Part shown: positions 30,437-38,259 of the stretch, one piece after another
How the letters are laid out: each line of letters begins with the position of its first letter
Numbering within the stretch: the stretch's first letter is position 1
NCBI GenBank assembly: GCA_016748015.1
Contig: JAAOMT010000415.1
Coordinates: 4,741-42,999, forward strand
Source: Geosiphon pyriformis
Taxonomy: Eukaryota; Glomeromycota; Glomeromycetes; Archaeosporales; Geosiphonaceae
Reading direction: 5' to 3'
DNA length: 38,259 bases
Notes under the pieces: model-generated
Databases searched by the model: none
What the model was told of the DNA's origin: nothing
Seen by the model: the letters and a program-made list of their open reading frames with translations, nothing else
Translations under genes and position numbers: made by a program

Positions 30437-31219
30437 AATACCAGTTACTTGTATAATTATATTGTCAATTTTTTTCTAAAAATTACTATCTGAAAGCTTA
30501 CTAAAATATATAGTTACTTTGTAATAAAAGTCAACTTTTCTACAAAAATCTTATTTGTAGACTACCCTAATAATTATAATAAAAATAAAAAAAACATAAA
30601 AAAAATAAAATTTTGTTAAAAAAAGTGTTTTTTATCTAGATCTGAAGTTACTAGCAGTTTTATTAAAATTGGTAGCTAATTAATTTCAAAATATTAGTTG
30701 GGTTTTGAAAAATTTTAAGTGCAATTATTTCGAAAATTTGAGTTTTTAATTTATTTGATATTTATTTTTTTTTTAAAGAAGATTAATATATTTTTAAGAT
30801 AAAATTAATTCTAAGAAAAATAATATCTGATCAGATATATTTTTTTGAAAAAAAAGCTCTTTTTTTATACAACTTGTTATAGTACTAGTCTATGAACTTG
30901 AACTTTTTTCTTGCTATAATTTTAATAAATTAATAATACATTTTGGCAAACTACAAATTATTTCAGTAAACTATTCATAATTTTGGTAAATTTCTATAAA
31001 TTTTAACGAATTTTTGAATGTTACATAGTTCAAAATATTGTGTAATTTGATCATCCTAATTTCAATTATACAAATGGGATTATTAATTAAATAGTAATAT
31101 TTGATAATTTGATTAAATGATAAGTAATAATTTGAAATAGTATTAATATATGCTAATTAATAATAAGAATTATAAGAGTAATTTTATGTTAATTATTGAC
31201 TAAAATTCTACTAATAATA
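30437..31219 (-). repeat. decayed solo LTR of the A/C family
   Basis: Alignable by eye to 27423-28372 from CCAGTTACTT (matching about 27590) to CTACTAATAATA (matching the LTR end). The first ~170 bp of the LTR are not recognisable. Landmarks kept: GTCAACTTTTCTACA, ATTTTGTTAA, GGTAGCTAATTAATTTCAAAATATTAG, TTTTTTTATACAACTTGTTATAGTACTAG and the ~20-bp repeat remnants. Differences are overwhelmingly G-to-A and C-to-T. No internal sequence is attached, so it is a solo or truncated LTR. Confidence 0.82.
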
Positions 31220-33842
31220 CTGACTACATGTAGTAAGAGCATAAGCTATATTTAGTTTAAACACTTAGTTTGGGTCTATATACTAGATAACAATTAAGCT
31301 TCACTTATAAAACTTAATAATAATAAAAAATAAATTATATTTTAATATAAAATTAACTAATAATATAATTTAATTGTTTTCTCAATAGTTGTTTTTTAAC
31401 AAAATTATTTTGTTATTGAATTTGAATATATATTAAACAATATTGCTTTGTTTTCTTTTATTATTCTAAGTAAATTGTTTTAATTTTGTTAATTTTAAAT
31501 AAAATAATTTCTAAATAATTTTTAAATTTTGTTTGCTCTTATTAAAATATTTTTTTTTATATTAAAACATTTTATTCATTTGCTAATTTAGTTAAATATA
31601 ATATAATATGATAAAATCTAAGATAAATCTGTAAACCTTATGATTGTATTAAGTAAAATCTGTCATAAATAGACATTTTTTAAAAGCAACAACATCTTTT
31701 AAAAGCAGATCCAATTAACCAAACTAAGTGATACAACTTTGAATGAAAAATTCAAATAAGTAATATTGTTATTATTAAAACAGATAAACTTACATATAAT
31801 AATTAGTTTTTAAGAATAATAAAAAACAGATCTAATTGAAAATACTGTAAAATTAACTAAACTAAATAACACAACTTTGAATGAAAAATTCAAATAAATA
31901 ATAATATTATTATTAAAACAGTTAAGCTTAAAAATAAAGATTCTTTTTTATTATATATAATAATCAATTTTATTACAAAAAACTTAAATTTTTCTATAAA
32001 TAACAAAAATTTATGATATAATCACTTTTAAAAAAGAATGTAAACTTTTAATTGTTATTGTTTTTGCTTTGTAAGTTTTTTGCAACTTATTGTATTAATA
32101 CTAGCCAAAATTTTTAACATTTTTAAAATAAATATCAGCAATATAATGGATGTCATTATAAAAAAACTCCTATAAGGCAATATCTATATTAAAAAATTAA
32201 TAAATAATACAGTAAGTAATAAACTTAATTCAAATTTATTTTTGTTTTGTAATTTGATTTTTTTTAGGAAAATTGATTTCTTCTGATAAATCTTTATTCT
32301 AAAAAAATGTTTTTTTATTAATAATACTAATCCCTATAATATAAAAAATTAAAGATAATTACTAATTAATTAATTTATTTTTTTAATATGATATTACCTG
32401 TACATTAATGAAAATACTTAAAAAAAAGTTTGAATACAAAATAAAAAAGAGAAAAAAATATAAACACTTTATTTAAGCTTTCTAGTCTCCAAAGATATGT
32501 ATTTTTTAGTTATATAAATATTTGTAAAAACGTTTTTTGGAGCTTCTTTATTTGTTAATTTTAATTTTAATTTACATAAAAATTTTGTCAGTATTTAAGA
32601 CAAAACTTAAAATAATCATTTTCTAATAATACCAGAATTTGTAACTTTTTATAAATTAAATTATGTATATTAATATAAATATATTAACTGTAACAAAATA
32701 AAAAAAATAAGCAAAAATGTTACATAAAATAAAAAATATATAATAAATTTACATTAAGATAATATCAAAACAATTTATTGAGAATAAAACTTTCTTTAAG
32801 CAGTTGTTAGAACTGTATATAGTTGTTATTGTATTTTTAAAAACAAAAAAATTTTGGTCCAAGAAAAAACTGTTTAAAAAATTATATTAAAAGCCTTCTA
32901 AATAAATACAACTGATTTTTTTCATTAAATTTACATATAATAATAAATTTGCAATCCAAAAAATCTTGACTTCAATCCATTATTTTTGTTTTATAAGCTC
33001 AAAAATACAAAGAAAACAATTTATTTGCAAAATTAGTTCAATTTTAACAAAAAAAATAACTTGTTTATAAATATTTTAGTTGTCAAAAGTGCTTTAAATT
33101 AACATTAGACTTATATTCATTGAACATGTGAAAATTAAGCACAAATTTCTTTGATTTTTATCATATAATATTGTAAAAATAATTAAATTACTATAAAAGT
33201 CTTTTGTTTATTGGAACTAATTACATAGAAATAACTTGCTTTTTTAATTATTAAGTTATAAATTTATTATTAAAAAAGAAAAATTATAAAAAAAGCAATT
33301 ATATTATCTTTAATTTTTTTTAATAATTTATTGGTATATCTAATAATATTACCTAATTAAAAAGTAAGTTGTTGAATATTAATATCTTCAAAAATAATAT
33401 TTACAATTATTTTGTTATTATCAATGATTTTAATATTTTGTGCTTTGTAATAAAATCTGTCTAAAACTATATCTTAAAGTTGAATAAATTTTTATAATAT
33501 TAATCAGATTTTCTTTTTATTTTTAGAATCTCTCTTTTAAAATAATCTAAGCTTATTTTTAATGTGATTATTAATATCTTTCTAATAAAAATAAGACTTA
33601 AAAGAACTGGTCGTAAATAATTTGACAACAAATTTAAATAGAAAAGACAAATTATTATATAAATTATATAAAATAAAATAAAATATTATCTTTGCAATTT
33701 ATATTTGTAAGAATAAATAATATATTAATATTAGTATTAAAAAAAATTAAATAAATTAACAAAATATTTACTTTTAAAACATAAATTTACTAAAAATAAA
33801 CTAGTAATATATATATAAAATTAAACCAAATTAATAGAAGCT
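31220..33842. other. AT-rich region with one direct repeat, no gene seen
   Basis: Apart from the direct repeat at 31713-31931 I see no coding remnant here. The sequence is extremely AT-rich. The right end borders the MULE pseudogene, so part of it could be the end of that transposon, but no terminal inverted repeat could be found by eye. Confidence 0.5.
31713..31931. repeat. ~80-bp direct repeat pair, offset ~138 bp
   Basis: 31713-31794 and 31851-31931 share ACAACTTTGAATGAAAAATT, the following CAAATAA, and TTATTATTAAAACAG, with transitions between the copies. The preceding AAAAGCAGATC / AAAAACAGATC also match, with extra bases between in the second copy. Confidence 0.75.
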
Positions 33843-33869
33843 TTATCTTTTTATCTTATATTCTTTAAT

Positions 33870-33985
33870 AAATTGATAAACAATATTCTAACAGTTATGA
33901 CTTTGCATGACATTAAAACTGCATAGACAAGCAAATTTTCTATTTCTATATGTAACATATAATGTTTTTATTTATTGTTTAACAA
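33870..33985 (-). other. degraded SWIM-type zinc finger of the MULE pseudogene
   Basis: The frame reads YRNRKFACLCSFNVMQSHNC, then a stop and NIVYQF. A SWIM finger has the form CxC...CxH; here the two first Cys and the third Cys are present, while the final His position appears lost (NI in place of an expected HI). SWIM fingers commonly follow MULE catalytic domains, which supports the identification. Confidence 0.6.
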
Positions 33986-34717
33986 AATCTTTGTCAATTG
34001 GTTCAAAAATCTCTGATTCTAAATTCTTAAAGTTTTCTTTATTAGAATTATTTTTTAACTTACTATTAACATATTAAAAAACAATATTTATGTTAACAAA
34101 CTGGATAATACTCTAGATACACTAATTAATTTCTAAAAGTAATATAAATTATAAATTGTTTTTAAAAAAAAAGATTACACATAATAATTATTTATCTTGT
34201 ACCAAATTTTTTTTATATAACAGTTTTTCTTGTTAATTTATTTTTACTTTTTCATTTCTCCAACATCAATACACATTGAAATAGCAAGTTTTTCAAGATT
34301 TGAATGTAAAGATTTGGTGTATTTTTTCCAATAATGTATTATCATATCTTTTTTAAAATAACTCTCTAATAACATAATTGTTTTCATAGAACAATCAATA
34401 TGCTTATAATCTGGCCAAGTATCTAAAATATTAGAGTATTTATATGAAATATAAGTTATAAAATCAAATTATTTTTCACTAACCAATTCATTAGCTGAAC
34501 CAATATAATCAAAAATAAATTGTAATAGTTTTTGTAATAGTTAAATTTCTAATCCCAATAGCAGCTTAGAATTTTTGCAAGTCTAAAAAAGTAAGTTTCT
34601 ATTGATCAAATTTTTCTTGATCTCGAAATTGGTTAACAAATCAAAATTAGTAAAATGTCTAATTTTTAAGCCATTGATTATTTATGTTTTTTGCAAACCA
34701 TTTTTTGAGCACATTAG

Positions 34718-34773
34718 CTATAAAATAATAATATTATAAGATTGAAATATAAAACCCAATAAATTTTTAAAAC
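34718..34773 (-). other. probable intron of the MULE pseudogene
   Basis: 56 nt from GTTTTA to TTTATAG, between CNWHKNK and VLKKWFAKN. The donor is weak and the frames on the two sides disagree by one base, so an indel has occurred or the exact boundary differs. Confidence 0.45.
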
Positions 34774-34900
34774 CTTATTTTTATGCCAATTACATAAGAC
34801 TACTTGAGTTTTTGGAAAATGTTTTTTGGCTGCTACTAAATAAAAATCCCATTTATTTATAGCTAACCACTTAAAATTTGATTAAATATTGCTTTTATAA

Positions 34901-34993
34901 CTATATTTAATAAATTTTTAATAAAAAAAATTATTGTACAATTTATAAATTGAAAATTTCAATTGAATAAAAATTATTATCTAATTTACTTAC
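34901..34993 (-). other. intron of the MULE pseudogene
   Basis: 93 nt, GTAAGT donor and AAATATAG acceptor. Splicing in phase 2 joins PVINLIF to the frame with KWLAINKWDFY. Confidence 0.65.
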
Positions 34994-35292
34994 TTAAATA
35001 TTAAATTAATAACTGGTATTGTTTTTTTATTATTTATATATATTGTTAAAACTTAACCACATAGTTCATTTGATTTAATTATAAAAACAGTATTGAAGAA
35101 GTTTAAGCTATTGTGATAACTAGTAGAATTTAGAGACAAAAAATCTAGATATTTATATAATAGCTTTGACATGACTGTAGATACAACACCAAAAAGTATA
35201 GTTTAACTCTTAAAATTTTGAGCATCCTTAATTTTATATTGTTTTAATATGATAATACCTTCAGTCTTATAAGTATTTATTAGGAAATAAAT

Positions 35293-35355
35293 CTATAAAT
35301 AAAGTAAATTAATATAATAATATATATATAAAAATAAATATAAGCAATTTCTTAC
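35293..35355 (-). other. intron of the MULE pseudogene
   Basis: 63 nt, GTAAGA donor and ATTTATAG acceptor. Splicing in phase 0 joins MLEFKK to IYFLINTYKTEG. Confidence 0.65.
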
Positions 35356-35513
35356 TTTTTTAAATTCTAACATATTTAAATAATGTAACTTTTTGTTATT
35401 CTTGAAAATATTTTGAATTGTCTTAAGATTAGATGCAAATTGAACAGAAATTAGTTGAACTTAATTTGTAAATCTATTACTTGTGCTCAAATTCTTTGTA
35501 TTATTTATTAATT

Positions 35514-35571
35514 CTAAAAATAATTAATTAATAAAATTCAATTATTTTTTCGAATTTGTATTTAAACTTAC
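35514..35571 (-). other. intron of the MULE pseudogene
   Basis: 58 nt with GTAAGT donor and TTTTTAG acceptor. Splicing in phase 1 joins ITT to ELINNTKNL in frame. Confidence 0.65.
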
Positions 35572-35930
35572 CAGTTGTAATCATTGAAAGTAATATATTT
35601 GTAGTTTTATTTGAAATGTTTTTTCTAATTAAATTGGCCATTTGATATGGTTTTTTTCAAATGTGATTAGGATCATGATTTCCATAGCACTTAATATTAC
35701 ATAAATTAAATAGCTTGTCATAAAGAATTACAATATGATTTTTTCAATTATATTTAGTTTTATAACACTTTTTTTATAAATAAAAATAAAGTTAATACTT
35801 TTTAATTTTAATTAAATATTATTCTTCTATATATGTTAACTTTGAATTTGTATTTTTGTTTGCATTTTTATTTACAAGTATAATAGTTTTTACATCTTCT
35901 TTATGTATCTTAATATTTAATAAAATACTA

Positions 35931-36845
35931 TTATATATATAAAAGTATAATTCATATAAATAATAATCTTTTAGTCACTTTTTATATATACAGTTATAAT
36001 CTAGAATTTTATAACTGTAGAAATACTGTATTAAACATATATAAATCTAATATTAAGAGTATTTCTATAAGTGGTATTTGTATATATTAAATAGTTGGCA
36101 AAAAGCTAAATAGTTTTTTTTGTTTTAATAAACCTAATAAATATAGCATAATTTTTTATTAGTAATAATATTATAGTAGTAAAGATAATGTACTTTTATT
36201 TTTTTTACATATTTTATATATTTTATTTTTTTTAATCTCATATAATATAGTCAATAAAATACAATTTATCACAAATTTTACTTAATACAATCATGAAATT
36301 TACAGATTTAAATTTCAATTGTATTTATCTTTATATAGTATGTACAACTTAGTCCTAACTACTAAACTTAATAAAATTTAAGTTATTACTTCTTGCTCAA
36401 AAAAAAAATAGACACCAAATTTAATTATAGAATAATAAAACTATTTAAATTAAACAATGTTATGTTTTCAAATTTTCTGTAAAATAATTTTTAAAAAAAC
36501 AGTAATAATTTAAAGTTAACCAATTTTACTATTAAACTAATAATTTGGTTATAATCAACATATATAATTATATTTATTGCTAATTGGCTAATTTAAAAAT
36601 AGTATATTAAGTAAACTTTTCCTAATTATAACACCAGTTTTTTAATATAATACTAAATTAACTAATTTATTAAATATCAATTAATTATAAAACTGAATCA
36701 AGAACTCAGCAATATAAATAGTATTTTTTAACTGCAAATTCTGCTACTTAACCTGTTAAGCCTTTTTGGTATACATTCATATAACAAAATGTTTTTCTTA
36801 CATATTAATAAATAGTTATAAGTAGAATAAAAATAAGAACTAATA
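35931..36845. other. AT-rich spacer, no gene seen
   Basis: Between two transposase pseudogenes that read the same way. No coding remnant, repeat or RNA gene recognised. It may include the unseen 5' end of the MULE or the 3' end of the DDE transposon. Confidence 0.5.
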
Positions 36846-36849
36846 GAAC

Positions 36850-38259
36850 AGTTTTTTGTAATTCTGTTCATAAGTAATTACAATATGATTAACTAAATTT
36901 TTTGGTTATATTTAAAAGTTTTTAATATAGTTAAGCTTACAATAAAACTTTAAATAGAATACAATTTAATGTTTAACTAAAACAATAATCTCTTCTAACT
37001 GTCTTTTTTATGCTAAAAAGTTTGGTTGTTTACTTATTACTTTTCATGTTTCTTTTAATTTTATCCTTTTATTTGGCCATAATTTTCTTTCAATTAGAAT
37101 TTGTTTTAATTCTTTTGTCTATTCACACAATTTGGAAATATAATAATTTGATAAAAAGACTATATCCTATTAAATTTTTTACCAAAATATGTACTTTGCA
37201 TCTTTAGTTGCTTTTTACTAGGGCTAAAATTTATATACTTGGCAATAAGTGTATCTGGTAAAAAAGTGGCATGATTTAATGCATTATCAAATACAAATAA
37301 AGTCTAACATCCTAAAAAACATACATCAAATATGGGAATAGCACATTTAATTATCTGATTAATTAAGTTCTTAGCCTTTTACCAATCATCATTATTTTTG
37401 CTTAGGTGTATAATAATACAGACTTTTTTAGAAAAGTTGTTTGATGTTTGTATTTTCTTAAGAAATACAAGACAATTACAAACATCAGTCAAAAATTCAC
37501 TAACATAAATTGGATGACTATTACTTTATTTCATAAAAGTTGTTCTCTATTAGGAATTTAAAGACTCTAATTTCTATTATAAGCTAAGAAAATACACTCA
37601 TCATGTGTAACAAGAGTAAGTGGTTGTACATTATTCTTTGACCAGGTTATCTCTTCTAAATTATCTTTTGAGAAAGTGGAAGTTTATTCATTTTTTCTAA
37701 AAATATTTTTCAATAGGTCACCATATTTTTCTTTTCATGTCCATTTATATACACTTCCTTTTTCATCTTAATATATACATATTCAAGTTCTTTCAAATAA
37801 TTTCTTACTGTATTGAAATGAATAGTTAAAAATGGTGCAAATCCAAGTCCTGGCAAAATAATTTCATTTATTTGTGTCATTAACATTTGTGGAGTAATAT
37901 CCCACTTATGTTCTCGAATATATGATTTTACTTGAAGAAGGATATCCTCATCCCAAAAAAAGCTCCATATTTTGGCATGATGTCCTCAGTGAGAGTAAGG
38001 AATTTGATGAGTTATTACATACTCATGTGTCCAAGAACGAATACATTTAGCATGGTATACTCCTTTTCCTATCGCATTAGCAACAATCTTACTTGCTTCC
38101 ATTTTTGGATAGCTGCATTTTACAAGTTGGAGATAGAGACGAATGCCATTTAGACGTATCCAAATCTCACTATTCACATTTTCCTTTTTGATATCTAACA
38201 CCAGGTTTTCGAGAGCTGCTGAAAGTTTATTATGCCAATTACAATCCTCATCCTCATTA
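36850..38259 (-). pseudogene. Tc1/mariner-like DDE transposase, runs off the right edge
   Basis: The minus-strand protein enters from beyond the window. The N-terminal part is almost intact (EASKIVANAIGKGVYHAKCI, a helix-turn-helix-like region, 37986-38201), then DEDILLQVKSYIREHKWDI and FNTVRNYLKEL. The catalytic core has THDECIF with the first Asp at 37600-37602 and FDNALNHATF with the second Asp at 37286-37288. The third acid, expected in LN-Y-IE, reads NYIKNF (Lys codon at 36921-36923). Frameshifts lie at about 37560-37680 and near 37150, with TGA and TAA stops. The family resembles DDE proteins abundant in AM fungi (memory). The start is outside the window. Confidence 0.75.

Larger units (their letters stand above)
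33843..35930 (-). pseudogene. Mutator-like (MULE) transposase with SWIM finger, spliced and broken
   Basis: Reading on the minus strand through GT-AG introns gives one continuous protein. An N-terminal exon (HKEDVKTIILVNKN, ~35800-35930) is followed by exons to 35572, 35513-35356, 35292-34994, 34900-34774 and 34717-~34228. Key parts: GNHDPNHI; LFGVVSTVMSKLLYKY; LSLNSTS, where the first catalytic Asp is expected but Asn is found; KWDFYLVAAKKHFPKTQVVLCNWH, the MULE C-x2-H region; and a last exon reading FACLCSFNVM then NC, a degraded SWIM finger. Stops replace Gln and Trp codons. It would cut and paste a DNA transposon; this copy is dead. Family identity is from motif memory. Confidence 0.7.

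Noticed and set aside
28377-37000. tRNA or rRNA genes
   Set aside because: No cloverleaf, no GTTCGA-type T-loop with stems and no conserved rRNA segments were seen; the DNA is too AT-rich.
37010-37207. 65-residue hydrophobic plus-strand ORF resembling a membrane protein
   Set aside because: It is the antisense of the DDE transposase segment (PNFLAQ-like and RKLWPNK region); AT-rich antisense DNA often reads as Phe/Leu/Ile.

Overview
The window is very AT-rich eukaryotic DNA made almost entirely of decayed transposable elements. I see no intact host gene, no rRNA or tRNA gene and no bacterial-type operon. Compact GT-AG introns (56-93 nt) in a broken transposase gene, the extreme AT bias, and the wording of the transposase and Gag-Pol proteins resemble arbuscular mycorrhizal fungi (Glomeromycotina, e.g. 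Rhizophagus/Gigaspora relatives). That assignment is from memory of such proteins and is an inference.

The left three quarters (237-28372) is a three-level nest of Ty3/gypsy-type LTR retrotransposons. Element C (minus strand) is outermost: 3' LTR 237-1209, 5' LTR 27423-28372. Element B (minus strand) landed in C between its dUTPase and RT regions: 3' LTR 5034-5844, 5' LTR 12766-13178 plus 22919-23300. Element A (plus strand) landed inside the 5' LTR of B: LTRs 13179-14029 and 21944-22914. All three insertions show 4-bp target duplications (CTGT for A; CTGT/CTAT for B; TTAC/TCAC for C), LTR ends TGTTAC...GTAACA (slightly decayed in some copies), a primer-binding site starting TGGTGCT two bases inside the 5' LTR, and a purine tract before the 3' LTR.

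Element A shows the family plan best: Gag with a CCHC knuckle, aspartic protease, a cysteine-rich probable zinc-binding module, a dUTPase domain with all five dUTPase motifs, RT and RNase H, all in one reading frame ending at 19702. An integrase follows in a separate +1 frame with its own ATG, then a third ORF of about 225 codons running into the 3' LTR. Element C has the same plan, with integrase and third ORF of almost identical size. Element B is a more distant relative. It has the dUTPase, integrase and a recognisable third-ORF homologue, but lacks most of the protease and the cysteine-rich module. All copies are dead; nearly all in-frame stops can be explained by C-to-T or G-to-A transitions in Arg, Gln or Trp codons.

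The right quarter (28377-38259) holds AT-rich DNA with a 40-bp tandem repeat, an 80-bp direct repeat, a highly decayed solo LTR of the A/C family (30437-31219), a spliced Mutator-like (MULE) transposase pseudogene with a degraded SWIM finger (33843-35930, minus), and a Tc1/mariner-like DDE transposase pseudogene running off the right edge (36850-38259, minus).

The most interesting material is the unusual retrotransposon architecture: protease, Cys-rich module, dUTPase, RT-RNase H, separate integrase, and a conserved ORF3 of unknown function.
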